Part shown: piece by piece, positions 33,148-41,853 of the stretch
Layout: each line of letters starts with the position of its first letter
Position numbering within the stretch: position 1 is the first letter of the stretch
DNA from: JAWXUK01 sp044432725
GTDB taxonomy: Bacteria; Bacillota; Clostridia; Oscillospirales; Oscillospiraceae
Direction: 5' to 3'
Assembly (NCBI GenBank): GCA_044432725.1
Contig: JAWXUL010000005.1
Coordinates: 62,001 to 126,000, forward strand
Length of the DNA stretch: 64,000 nt
Made by a program: the position numbers and the translations under genes
The notes under the pieces: generated by a model
Told to the model about the DNA's origin: nothing
What the model saw: only the letters and a program-made list of their open reading frames with translations
Database searches by the model: none

Positions 33148-34989
33148 ATGATGGCGAAGGAAACCAAAGAATCTGTACACAAAGGAAGCGTACAATCTGC
33201 TAAATCAATACCTGTTGTAGGGATTGGGGCTGGCGTTGCTTGTCTTTCTCTTGTGGGTTATCTCGGGCTTTGTGGCATTGCCCAAGCGTCCCCTGTGATT
33301 ATTTCAGATATCACCATTGCTGATGTGCCAGTGGTGGGGATGAATCGTTATGAAGCAGTAGAGGCAGTGAGCCATGCCTTGGCACAACAACTGGAAAACA
33401 CCAGTATCACTTATACAGGCACCAGCTGGAATGGTGTTTTAGAAGGAGACATCGCCCAAGCTCAAGTGGATCTTGCTGTGGACCTTGCTTATGACATGGG
33501 ACGAGATAACTTTTTCACCAGTGGTTTTAGTTATATGACTGGGATGACCAGTGGAAATTCTGATATTTCTATTGCCCTTGCCCTGAATGACAGTGGATTG
33601 GTACAGTTTCATACTCTACTGGACGAAGCAGATGCTGCAATGAACGGCTCGGTGGTGGAATCTGTTTGGAACGCTGTCCCAGAGACTGGGGAACTGTGGG
33701 TGACAAAAGGGGTTTCTGGTGTTTCTGTGGACCGTGACGCCATGGAAACAGCTACCTTAACTGCTCTTTCTACAGGGAGTAGTTCTAATGTGACTCTTTC
33801 CACTGATATTACCCCACCCAAAGAATTGGACTTTTCAGCCATTGCAGCAGAAGTGTATGCTTTGCCAGTGTCAGCAGAAATCGACTCTGAAACCATGGAA
33901 GTCAGTGAGCATGTGCTTGGCGTAGAACTAGACTCTGTCAATGCACTGGCTCTTTACAATGCTGCCAAAGAAGGGGAAACTTTTGCCATCCCCTTGGAAA
34001 TCACACAGCCAGAGCAAACAAGAGATGATATCGTGGCATTCCTCTTTGCAGATGTTTTGGCATCTGTATCCTCTCGTGTGACAGGAACTTCCACACGGAT
34101 TGCCAATGTTGGTGTAGCAGCAGAGCTGTCCAATGGTGTGATACTTATGCCAGGAGAAGTGTACTCCTATTATGAAAACAGTGGACCTTACAATCAAAGT
34201 AATGGTTATGGTGTCGCCACAGCTTATGTGGGAGGGCAAACAGTCAGCGAAGTAGGGGGAGGGGTGTGCCAAATCTCTTCTACCATCTATTACGCAGTCC
34301 TTCACACAGATTTAGAAATTGTCAGCCGAAGAAATCATCAGTTTACGATTGATTATCTTCCCCCTGGCATGGATGCCACAGTGTATTCCGATTTGACAGA
34401 CTTCCAATTCCGTAACAGTAGCGAGTATCCCATCAAATTAGAAATTAATGTAGAAGTGCGAGACGGCAGAACCTATTCAGACGTGACCATCTGGGGCACA
34501 AAAACCGATGATATCCGTGTGGAACCAGTGAATACAGTTTCTAATTATGTATCTTATAGCACAGAATATGTGGCAAATGCAGAGATCCCAGCGGGTAGTT
34601 CTAAAACAGTGCAAACAGCCTATACAGGCTGTACAGCAACAGTGACTCGGAACTATTATGACGGAAATGATAACTTGATTTTACAAGAGCACATTGATAC
34701 CAGTCGTTATGGTGGACGTCCAGCCATTGTCCATTACAACCCAGCAGATGGGGCAAGTTATGGGCAAGCAGTCCCTGAAGCAACACCTGAAGCAGCGCCA
34801 ACAGAACCAGCGGGCACAGATACAGGTATGGTATTGCCTGATAGTGGAGGAGGTGCTTGGGCAGAGGAGACAATCCAAGCACCAGAAGCTAGTCCAGCCC
34901 CCGAAGCTACTCCAGAACCAAGCCCAGAACCTACGCCTGAGCCAAGTCCTGCACCAGAAGCCAGTGCCCCTGTGGAAGGAGAAGGTTAA
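33148..34989 (+). CDS. VanW-family (YoaR-like) cell-surface protein with proline-rich tail
   Basis: The 613-residue protein has an N-terminal membrane anchor (VVGIGAGVACLSLVGYLGL, about 24-43), a peptidoglycan-binding-4-like region (about 50-300), the VanW domain (about 310-450, with GTSTRIANVGVAAELSNG, GEVYSYYENSG and GGGVCQISSTIYYA) and a G5-like segment (about 470-535). The last ~75 residues are rich in P, E and A (PEATPEPSPEPTPEPSPAPE), like wall-spanning tails. The VanW domain's cysteine in GGGVCQ is intact. GAGGAGGATC precedes the paired ATGs at 33148/33151. It probably acts on or in the cell wall; the reaction is unknown. Confidence 0.88.
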   Translation: MMAKETKESVHKGSVQSAKSIPVVGIGAGVACLSLVGYLGLCGIAQASPVIISDITIADVPVVGMNRYEAVEAVSHALAQQLENTSITYTGTSWNGVLEGDIAQAQVDLAVDLAYDMGRDNFFTSGFSYMTGMTSGNSDISIALALNDSGLVQFHTLLDEADAAMNGSVVESVWNAVPETGELWVTKGVSGVSVDRDAMETATLTALSTGSSSNVTLSTDITPPKELDFSAIAAEVYALPVSAEIDSETMEVSEHVLGVELDSVNALALYNAAKEGETFAIPLEITQPEQTRDDIVAFLFADVLASVSSRVTGTSTRIANVGVAAELSNGVILMPGEVYSYYENSGPYNQSNGYGVATAYVGGQTVSEVGGGVCQISSTIYYAVLHTDLEIVSRRNHQFTIDYLPPGMDATVYSDLTDFQFRNSSEYPIKLEINVEVRDGRTYSDVTIWGTKTDDIRVEPVNTVSNYVSYSTEYVANAEIPAGSSKTVQTAYTGCTATVTRNYYDGNDNLILQEHIDTSRYGGRPAIVHYNPADGASYGQAVPEATPEAAPTEPAGTDTGMVLPDSGGGAWAEETIQAPEASPAPEATPEPSPEPTPEPSPAPEASAPVEGEG

Positions 34990-35014
34990 TCTTCTCCTTT
35001 AGATAAAAATAGAA

Positions 35015-35050
35015 AAACTGATATTCCCTTATGGGAATATCAGTTTTTTT
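35015..35050 (+). terminator. Terminator after the VanW gene
   Basis: AAACTGATATTCCC (35015-35028), TTAT loop, GGGAATATCAGTTT (35033-35046), then a T run. Confidence 0.9.
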
Positions 35051-35062
35051 GTGACAAGACGT

Positions 35063-35647
35063 CTAGCAGTCGGCATGGTGAGAACTTTGTAGCCAAATTC
35101 CCAAGAGAAAAAGAGTGATAGATCCCCCTTCTAAAAAAAGCCACAGTCCAAAAGCCAAAACAGCAAGGGCGCAAAGGCGATGCAAAGCATAGCGAATGCC
35201 TTGTTGCCAAGGGAGAGGCAGAAAGAGGGCAAGGAGACAAGAGAGGGCTCTGCCACCATCAAGGGGCGACAGAGGCAAGAGATTCAGCAGTCCCAAGGCA
35301 AGGTGAAGACCAGCAAAGAGGGGAAAGAAATGACAAAGGGCAAGGGCAAAGAGGAGATTCACCAGTGGCCCTGCCAAGGCAGAAAAAAATTCTTGGGTAT
35401 AGGTAAAGTATTGGGGGACTTCCATTTGTGCACCAATGACGGTAAAATGGATGGACTTTACCTTTCCTCCGAAAAAGCGTATCGCCCAATAATGCCCCCA
35501 TTCGTGACAAAGACAGGCAAGAAGCGCCAGAGGGATGATGTTTTCCATATCCAAAAAATTGAGCCATGCCACTAGGAGAAGGAAGGTGGGGGAAAAGGAG
35601 AATAGGTGGAAAAAATCAAGGGGGACTTTAAGGGAGAATGCTTTCAT
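35063..35647 (-). CDS. spoIVFB: Intramembrane metalloprotease, SpoIVFB-like (M50)
   Basis: The 194-residue membrane protein has the zinc motif HEWGH (48-52) in a membrane segment and the third-ligand motif NLLPLSPLDGGR (122-133), as in site-2 proteases. In sporulating bacteria SpoIVFB cleaves pro-sigma-K in the mother cell. The gene overlaps the SpoIVFA-like M23 gene by 20 bases, the classic partner, which supports the assignment over a generic S2P. It lacks a CBS domain, so it is a short M50 form. Confidence 0.8.
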   Translation of the reverse strand: MKAFSLKVPLDFFHLFSFSPTFLLLVAWLNFLDMENIIPLALLACLCHEWGHYWAIRFFGGKVKSIHFTVIGAQMEVPQYFTYTQEFFSALAGPLVNLLFALALCHFFPLFAGLHLALGLLNLLPLSPLDGGRALSCLLALFLPLPWQQGIRYALHRLCALAVLAFGLWLFLEGGSITLFLLGIWLQSSHHADC

Positions 35648-36569
35648 AATCGAAATAATGCAAGGGGTTTAGGTTGACCCCATTCCAAAGAATTTCAAAG
35701 TGTAGATGAGGGGCAGTGACACTGCCTGTGTCTCCGGACAAAGCGATGATGGTGTTTCCTTCTACACTGTCCCCCATAGACACCATAGCTTGGCTACAGT
35801 GGGCGTAGAGGGATTGAATATTGTCACCATGGTCCAGACGAACATAGATGCCTAAATCTTGATTTTCTCCCAAATCTATCACCTTGCCACTGCGCCATGC
35901 GTGGACTTCTGTGCCTGTTGTGGCACGTAAATCAACACCACGGTGTAAGGTATAAATATTTGTCAAAGGATGCAGTCGTGTGCCAAAAGGGGAAGTCACC
36001 ACAGCGTAAACAGGGGGGAAGTTTTCTTCTTCTCCTAAATAAATCAAATCAAAGGTATAGCCTTCTTCCTCCTCCTCTTCTGTTGCAGAGGAAAGGACTG
36101 TGCCAATCACCATAGGCTCTTCTTCAGGAAGGGTTTGTTGGGCAATCACCACTTGCCCTGATTCAGGATAGGGGAGCGGGTCAGAGAGGAATGGGAGAGC
36201 TTTTTCCTCAATTTCTTGGAAGAAAGAAGGGCTTTCCAAGACTTTTGTCTCTTCTTTAAATTCTTCTTCCAAGGGGAGGAAAACCATGACTGCTTCCTCT
36301 TCTGGAGAAACGCCAAAGACTTCATGGCAAAAAGTTTCAATCTTTTCTAAGGAAAACTCTTGGGCAGCCAAAGTTGTCCCAAGGGTTTGAAAGGCAGATT
36401 GAAGTCCTTGGTGATTCAAGGAAAGTCGGGAGATTTCTGGGAAAAAGGGTTGGAAAGTCAGGGAGAAAAGGAGAAAACAGCCCAAACAAAGAGAGACTCT
36501 TTGGTTCAGACTTTGTTTTTTCAGGGACTTACGACGAGTCCTAGGTTTTGGACGCCATTGTTTGTACAT
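35628..36569 (-). CDS. spoIVFA: SpoIVFA-like membrane protein with LytM/M23 domain
   Basis: The 313-residue protein has a basic N-terminus, one membrane segment (VSLCLGCFLLFSLTF, about 25-42), a long acidic middle region and an M23/LytM domain at about 195-305. The zinc-ligand motifs HRGVD and HLHFE, and the YAH strand, are all present, so the fold could be catalytic. SpoIVFA holds and inhibits SpoIVFB until signalled. CGGAGGTAATACT precedes the ATG. The coupling to spoIVFB is the main reason for this call over a general M23 peptidase. Confidence 0.78.
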   Translation of the reverse strand: MYKQWRPKPRTRRKSLKKQSLNQRVSLCLGCFLLFSLTFQPFFPEISRLSLNHQGLQSAFQTLGTTLAAQEFSLEKIETFCHEVFGVSPEEEAVMVFLPLEEEFKEETKVLESPSFFQEIEEKALPFLSDPLPYPESGQVVIAQQTLPEEEPMVIGTVLSSATEEEEEEGYTFDLIYLGEEENFPPVYAVVTSPFGTRLHPLTNIYTLHRGVDLRATTGTEVHAWRSGKVIDLGENQDLGIYVRLDHGDNIQSLYAHCSQAMVSMGDSVEGNTIIALSGDTGSVTAPHLHFEILWNGVNLNPLHYFDYESILP

Positions 36570-36663
36570 AGTATTACCTCCGTGATTAAGAGTTTATGCC
36601 AGAGCTGAGTAGGGTAGAACCACAGCTACTTGTGGGGGTGAAAAATCTATCAAAAATCAAAAA

Positions 36664-36686
36664 GGGAATGATGAGGTAGCACCTTA
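36664..36686. repeat. Diverged MITE-end remnant
   Basis: GGGAATGATGAGGTAGCACC plus TTA matches the element end GGGAATTATGAGGTATTGCC plus TTA at about 19 of 23 positions. No second end was found near it. Confidence 0.35.
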
Positions 36687-36732
36687 GACAAAGTCACCAG
36701 TGGTGAATCAAAAAGAATCTGCCCTTTTCTTC

Positions 36733-36760
36733 TTGACTTTTTCCTTGGACAGAGTATAAT
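36733..36760 (+). promoter_or_regulatory. Promoter of abiH
   Basis: TTGACT (36733-36738), 16-base spacer, TATAAT (36755-36760). Confidence 0.75.
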
Positions 36761-36794
36761 AAAAAGACAAGGGAATATAAAAGAAAGAGAGGAT

Positions 36795-37811
36795 ATGATG
36801 AATATTTTACTAATAGGAAATGGCTTTGATTTGTCACATGGCTTACCGACGAGTTATGGGGATTTTTTGGATTATGTCATGAGTCCGAATAATCCCAAAA
36901 GTAAAGAAATGCGGGAAAATATATGGATTGATGGATTTCAGAACAGTCGAACAAGTTTAGGAGGCAACTGGATTGACCTAGAGGCGGAAATTTCATTGAT
37001 TATACAAACTCTTGATTTATGGTACAAAAACAGCACAGAAGCGGCTAAGAGCAATCTTCCAGCAGAATATAAGTTACTATTCAAAGAAATTACTTCCATG
37101 GGTTATGCAAAACCAATCAAAAATGTCGCTGCTATTTTGGTCAATGAATTGAAGCAATTTATTGATTACTTAGATGAATATTTAGAAGCTGTCACCCGTT
37201 TGAAGCCAGAACTGTTTTCTCCTGATATCAAAGATTTAGAAATTCAAAAGGTGCTTTCCTTTAACTACACAGATACCTTTCAAAAAATATATGACAAGGA
37301 AGAGAAGGCAGAATATGACTATATTCACGGGAAAATGGGACAAAGTCCGAATAATATGGTCTTAGGAATCAATGAATATTTACTGGATGAATCAAAAAAT
37401 ATCGAGCTTGATTTTGTACAATTCAAAAAATATTTCCAAAGAATCAATAAAAAAACAGGATGTATTTATAAATGCTGGTTAGATGAATTGTATGATTCTC
37501 TTGAAAATGGCAGAGGAGTGAGTGAATGTTTAGAGGCACCTTCTTCGACTTTACCCACGTTAAATATCTATGTTTATGGACATTCTCTTGATTTAAGTGA
37601 CAAGGATATCTTAGAAGAACTACTGATGTACGAGAATTCCTACACGACCATTTTTTATCACAACGATGAGGCTTACACAGACCAAGTGATCAATTTGATT
37701 AAAGTCATCGGACAAGATAACCTCACAAAATTTGTTCACGGCGCTCACCCCAAAATCAAGTTCCAACGGCAACAAGAAATGATATCTGGCAAAAAAGACA
37801 CCTTATCCTGA
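36795..37811 (+). CDS. AbiH-family phage abortive infection protein
   Basis: The 338-residue protein has the AbiH start ILLIGNGFDLSHGLPTSYGDF, the central KVLSFNYTDTFQKIY and YDYIHGK motifs, and the C-terminal YVYGHSLDLSDKDIL segment. AbiH from lactococcal plasmids blocks phage growth by abortive infection; the mechanism is unknown. AGAGAGGAT precedes paired ATGs. The gene is monocistronic with its own promoter and terminator and opens the accessory island. Confidence 0.88.
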   Translation: MMNILLIGNGFDLSHGLPTSYGDFLDYVMSPNNPKSKEMRENIWIDGFQNSRTSLGGNWIDLEAEISLIIQTLDLWYKNSTEAAKSNLPAEYKLLFKEITSMGYAKPIKNVAAILVNELKQFIDYLDEYLEAVTRLKPELFSPDIKDLEIQKVLSFNYTDTFQKIYDKEEKAEYDYIHGKMGQSPNNMVLGINEYLLDESKNIELDFVQFKKYFQRINKKTGCIYKCWLDELYDSLENGRGVSECLEAPSSTLPTLNIYVYGHSLDLSDKDILEELLMYENSYTTIFYHNDEAYTDQVINLIKVIGQDNLTKFVHGAHPKIKFQRQQEMISGKKDTLS

Positions 37812-37853
37812 GATAAGGTGTCCTTTTTGTAGAATATGTGGATAGTTATTACT
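37797..37853 (+). terminator. Terminator of abiH, part of a block repeated at 62180
   Basis: GACACCTTATC (37797-37807), CTGA loop, GATAAGGTGTC (37812-37822), then CTTTTTG. The hairpin overlaps the abiH stop codon. The hairpin and the following GTAGAAT...GGAT..TTATT sequence recur at 62180-62236. Confidence 0.85.
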
Positions 37854-37949
37854 TAGTTGAAACTGAGCCTTCAGTGCTTATAGAGAGGGGGAGCATCACA
37901 GCATAAATTTTTCGTGGTTTCGGGGAGGTTATAGAAATTAGAAATCACT

Positions 37950-38972
37950 TTACTCTTTATCCCAATCATGCCCTCTGACCTTTACCCACTGTTCTTTTGG
38001 AATAGTCCCCTCTGACAACTGACAGGGACTTCCTTGCCAAAACCACCAATCACAAATAAAATATGGTGTATCCCACGTGCTATTTTGGTCGATGGGTTCC
38101 CCAGTGTCCCAATATAGCTTGACTGGCATGAATTCTTTCTGGAATTCTTCCACTTCTTCTCGGAAACTCCTCACCTCAGTCTCAAAATCAAACTCTTCGC
38201 CTAATCTGATAAAGGTTTCCATATCTTCGTAAATTTCTTGTATGGATAACTCAGGGTGTTCTTGTAGATAATCTGTGATAAATGGGGAATGTGAGGGGAC
38301 TTTAATCTTATTTTTGTAGAGCGTTTCGTCCTCATTTCCATCATGATACAGCAAATCAGACATATCAGGGAGTTTGTCCTCAGGGTAATACCACAATAAA
38401 TCCACTAATCTATAAACTTGGGCAATGGTTTGATTGGGATTTTCTACATGATGATAAAAAATAAGCTTATAGTTTTCTTGATTTTTCTCATCTAAACCCA
38501 GAAACTTTCCCCACTCATCAAGATGCACATATCCACCTCGTTTTTTGTCATACATAATATCTACTAACTGAGCTTCCAGCAAGGCTTTCAGGTCTCGTTG
38601 GAACATTTTATAGGAGGAATAGGCGATTCTTTGGAAAATTTCGGGGTAAGTAGTGACTTCACAGGCTAAAAATACCATATGAAGCTTAAAAATTCGTTCG
38701 GCTACTTCACGGTTTTTGCTTATTTTTCGGATTGGAAAGGGCTTCATTTGATATAACTTTTTTGTTTCCCACTTTTCTTTTTCCACGGCGAGTGCAGAAA
38801 GTCGCATCATTTGCTCTGAAATTTTAGGGTCTAAGGCAGATTTCCAACGCTCTGGAATTGCCGACTCTCCATAAATGCTACCTGCCAAACTGCCACAAAT
38901 TGCCCCTATTGTGTCACTATCACCCCCTCGTATAATAGAGTAGTAGTGATTAACGACCCTCTCCAAGGTCAA
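37950..38972 (-). pseudogene. ADP-ribosylglycohydrolase C-terminal remnant with a helical/HTH-like extension
   Basis: The 340-codon frame begins without a proper start (TTG at 38970-38972, frame open a little further up to the IS110 element). Its first ~50 residues hold the second catalytic motif of ADP-ribosylglycohydrolases (RGGDSDTIGAICGSLAGSIYG), which in full-length enzymes lies near the C-terminus; the N-terminal ~200 residues with the first Mg motif are missing. About 290 further residues follow, with a helical stretch (EIFQRIAYSSYKMFQRDLKALL) that could be a winged helix. The N-terminal part is not found on the other side of the IS, so loss was by more than simple insertion. Confidence 0.7.
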
Positions 38973-39010
38973 TATGCTATACTGTTCTAAGATACTGTGG
39001 ATTAGTTATC

Positions 39011-39173
39011 ACCTCCTACCGCTCGACGGTTTAAGTTAGGCTCTAACCACAGAATCTTTGCAGAATGTTAATTAGTTAGATACCGCTATGACGGTTTATT
39101 TAGAACGAGGTTACGATGGCAAAGAACCCTCTGTGGTCTTAAAACAGTATCAAAAAACAAAGGAGATTTTACC
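39011..39173 (+). ncRNA. Candidate IS110 bridge RNA in the 5' leader
   Basis: IS110-group elements encode a guide (bridge) RNA upstream of the transposase. Here TACCGCTCGACGGTTTA (39017-39033) and TACCGCTATGACGGTTTA (39081-39098) are near-identical ACCG...CGGT hairpins. ACCACAGA plus CTTTGC (39046-39061) can pair with GCAAAG plus TCTGTGGT (39119-39137), enclosing the second hairpin. GTTAG/CTAAC forms another small stem at 39035-39047. This structured two-loop layout fits a bridge RNA, but I did not model the fold. Confidence 0.45.
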
Positions 39174-40349
39174 ATGAATTACATTGGCATTGATGTGGCG
39201 AAGGACAAGCATGATTGCGTGATTTTGAACCAATTAGGTGAGGTTCTACATAAACCTTTTACCATCCAAAATAACAAAGAAGGTTTCCAAAAATTACTTG
39301 ATATTAGCAATTCCGTATTTTCTGAAAAAGCAGAGTTTCAAGTTGCTTTGGAAGCCACAGGGCACTACCATTTGAATTTACTCAACTTCCTGTTAGGCAA
39401 CAATTTCACCACTTTTGTACTAAACCCACTCCACACCAATCTTTACAGAAAAAGCCAAACTTTGCGTAAGACCAAAACTGACAAAACGGATGCCATTTCC
39501 ATTGCAAAAATGCTTTTTTCTGAATTAGACTTACAACCTTATTCAGTGAAACAACAGGAAAGTGAGGATTTGAAATCCTATACTCGTTATCGTTTTGACA
39601 AGGTTCAGGAACGTGCAAAGTTAAAACAAAGTATTTCTCGTTTGGTGACAATCCTCTTTCCTGAACTTGAAAAGTTCTTTTCTAAACTACATTTGGCTTC
39701 CGTTTATGCTCTACTCACTGGTTATCCAAGTGCAAAATCCATCTCTGAAGCAGATTTGGAAGAATTAACTGCTATTCTAAAAACTTCGTCAAAGGGAAAA
39801 ATGGGGAAATGTCGAGCAGAAATCATACAAGAAGCTGCGAGAAAATCCATCGGTTCACATCTACCAGCCAAGGCTTTAGAACTAAAAAATACCATCAAAA
39901 AAGTGCAAGCATTGGATGAGGAAATCAAAGAAATCGAAAAAGAAATTCATAACATTTTGAAAGAAATCGACTCTCCTATTTTCTCCATCCCAGGAATCGG
40001 TGAAAACATGGGTGCCATGATTTTAGCAGAAATTGGCGACTTTTCTCGCTTCAGTTCCCCAGATAAAATCCTTGCTTTTTCTGGGATGTCACCCACTACT
40101 TATCAGTCTGGACAGATGTATTCTACCCATGCAAAAATGGAAAAACGTGGGTCACGTTATTTGCGTTATGCACTGTATAATGCCACCAAATTTGTCTGCA
40201 ACTGGAGCCCTGTTTTCAAGGAATATTTGGCAAAAAAACGTGCCGAGGGCAAGCATTATAACGTGGCACTTTCCCATGCCACTAAGAAGCTGGTAAGGGT
40301 CATTTACCAGCTCCAGAAGTCGGGCGAAACCTACAAAGTAGCAGCATAG
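39174..40349 (+). CDS. IS110-family transposase (DEDD recombinase)
   Basis: The 391-residue protein has the N-terminal RuvC-like DEDD domain (YIGIDVAKDKHDC with Asp; LEATGHYH with Glu; KTDKTDAISIA with two Asp) and the C-terminal Transposase_20 domain (IFSIPGIGENMGAMILAEIG, then AFSGMSPTTYQSG with the conserved serine region and RGSRYLRYALYNA). AAAGGAGATTTTACC precedes the ATG. The frame is intact, so it may be active. Confidence 0.92.
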   Translation: MNYIGIDVAKDKHDCVILNQLGEVLHKPFTIQNNKEGFQKLLDISNSVFSEKAEFQVALEATGHYHLNLLNFLLGNNFTTFVLNPLHTNLYRKSQTLRKTKTDKTDAISIAKMLFSELDLQPYSVKQQESEDLKSYTRYRFDKVQERAKLKQSISRLVTILFPELEKFFSKLHLASVYALLTGYPSAKSISEADLEELTAILKTSSKGKMGKCRAEIIQEAARKSIGSHLPAKALELKNTIKKVQALDEEIKEIEKEIHNILKEIDSPIFSIPGIGENMGAMILAEIGDFSRFSSPDKILAFSGMSPTTYQSGQMYSTHAKMEKRGSRYLRYALYNATKFVCNWSPVFKEYLAKKRAEGKHYNVALSHATKKLVRVIYQLQKSGETYKVAA

Positions 40350-40388
40350 GTTTCGTAACTTTTTGAACTACATACTGTTTTTTTGAGT

Positions 40389-40421
40389 GGCTTATGGCAC
40401 TCTGGTTGCCATGCCTTTTTT
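40389..40421 (+). terminator. Terminator of the IS110 transposase
   Basis: GGC..ATGGCA (40389-40399) pairs with TGCCAT..GCC (40407-40415), then six T. Confidence 0.65.
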
Positions 40422-40584
40422 GCTCTGAAGGTCAGTTATTTCGCTCTAAAATTTTTTCTAACTTTTTTCGATTTAGGGCTTGACTTTTCATAGTTAGTCT
40501 AAATTTTAGTACAAACACAGTATAACAGAGGGTGGTTTTACTGGTGGACAAAAATAGGGGATATGTTATATATTTACAATTATA

Positions 40585-40618
40585 AGAAAAGGCACGTCCC
40601 ATGAGAACGTACCTTTTA
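40585..40618 (-). terminator. Terminator of the metallo-beta-lactamase operon
   Basis: AAAAGGCACGT and ACGTACCTTTT flank a nine-base loop. It lies 4-40 bases past the minus-strand stop at 40622. Confidence 0.7.
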
Positions 40619-40621
40619 TGC

Positions 40622-41850
40622 TTATTTTAGGTGGTAAGTTTCTCCATTTTCAAGGCAGATTACTTGTGCATCACCACGAATATTCTCTACTCCTTTTTGG
40701 TTCTCTGTGTGAATGGGGAAAACTTTTTTTGGTTGTAACACTTTGATGACCTTTTGCAAATCATCGCTACCGACGTGTCCGCTGGTGTGGAGATACTTGA
40801 TTTTATCCTGAAATAGATCAGTGATATCTAAAATCTCGTTTTTTTGTGTTTTCCATGTAAACATCCGTCCCATAATCCGTAAAGGAGCAGACTATCTGGC
40901 TTGTTGGCATGATTTTTCAAGCTATTTTTAAACAGTGTGAATTTAGCCTTTTTATTTTTGGCACGCACCAACATACAAAACCCTTTTGAAATGTTGTGCT
41001 CATATTTTTTTCCACCTTTTTGGATGATATTTATTTTTTTGTCTTTGAAATTATAAATTCCTTCTGAATTTTCGTTTGATACAATAACAAGGATTTTTTT
41101 TTGATATTCATCGCAAATAAGTGGCATATAAGGAGGTAAAGCACCGACAATACTGGCAATATAGTCAATATTCATGGAAGAACAGAGGACAAACACATAT
41201 TTATGCTTCGCCAGATAGCCCTTTGCTTTTTGTGAGATGGATGCTTCACTTTCTGGTACATAACCATCACGGCTTAGGGTGGTTCCTTCCGTGATTAAAT
41301 AGTCAATTTTTTCGATTTTCTGAAAGTTTTCTAATGTTTCAGCCCCTGTATAGCCGTTTAATCTGAAATCTCCCGTGTGGAGAATACGTTTTCCTCCACA
41401 TTCAATCAGAAGCATATAGGCATCGTAAGCAGAGTGATCAGCATGATAAGGGGTGATTTTCAGGTCGCCTATTTCTAAGGTTTTCCCTTGCTCTAAGAAA
41501 TGGTTTTTTTCTTGAATTTTATGAAGTACTTGGTCTTTTTTTAGGACTTTCTTGTCTGCTTGCTTTCCTTTTATGAGTGTCTCTGTTAATACTATAGACA
41601 TTTCCGTGGCAGTTTTACCGAAATAGACTGGAACGTCCTCTGGAATCTGGTCTATCTCTCCAATGTGGTCACCGTGATAATGGGTAAGGAAAACTGCATC
41701 ATAACCACTGTCCCAGTCAATATTTAGTTCTTTTTTCTCAGCCCCTTCTAGCTGTGAGCCAAAATCTATGAGGATTTTGGTGGAATTGGATGAAATCTCG
41801 GTGACAGTACCACCGATTTGGTCGGTGCCACGCTGTACGGTGATGGTCAT
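40622..41850 (-). pseudogene. Metallo-beta-lactamase-fold nuclease/hydrolase (RNase J-like), split by a frameshift in an A7 tract
   Basis: The first frame (41850 down to 40828) has the MBL zinc motif THYHGDHIGE (56-65), a further ligand in HTGDFRLNG, and an intact core. It runs out soon after residue 330. A second frame (to 40622) supplies the family's expected ending, LHTSGHVGSDDLQKVIKVL and PIHTENQKG. The two join at an A7 tract on the minus strand (about 40840-40848): one more A would restore HKKNEILDI. AAAGGAG precedes ATG 41850, inside the end of the upstream gene. The protein may be inactive, phase-variable or rescued by slippage. Confidence 0.8.
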
Positions 41851-41853
41851 GAG

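Larger units (their letters stand above)
38978..40524 (+). mobile_element. IS110-family insertion sequence (ends approximate)
   Basis: The element contains the transposase at 39174, a structured non-coding leader and a ~175-base 3' region. Ends are uncertain because IS110 elements lack long terminal repeats. TATACTGT (38978-38985) and its complement ACAGTATA (40517-40524) flank the element and are used here as tentative limits; related ATACTGT motifs also occur at 38993, 39144 and 40369. Confidence 0.6.

Noticed and set aside
36601..36690. T-box-like sequence (AGGGTAGAACCACAG on the + strand, AAGGTGCTACC on the - strand) upstream of abiH and spoIVFA
   Set aside because: No Stem I features, no matching terminator, and neither neighbour is an aminoacyl-tRNA or amino-acid gene. 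The minus-strand match is better explained as a MITE-end remnant.
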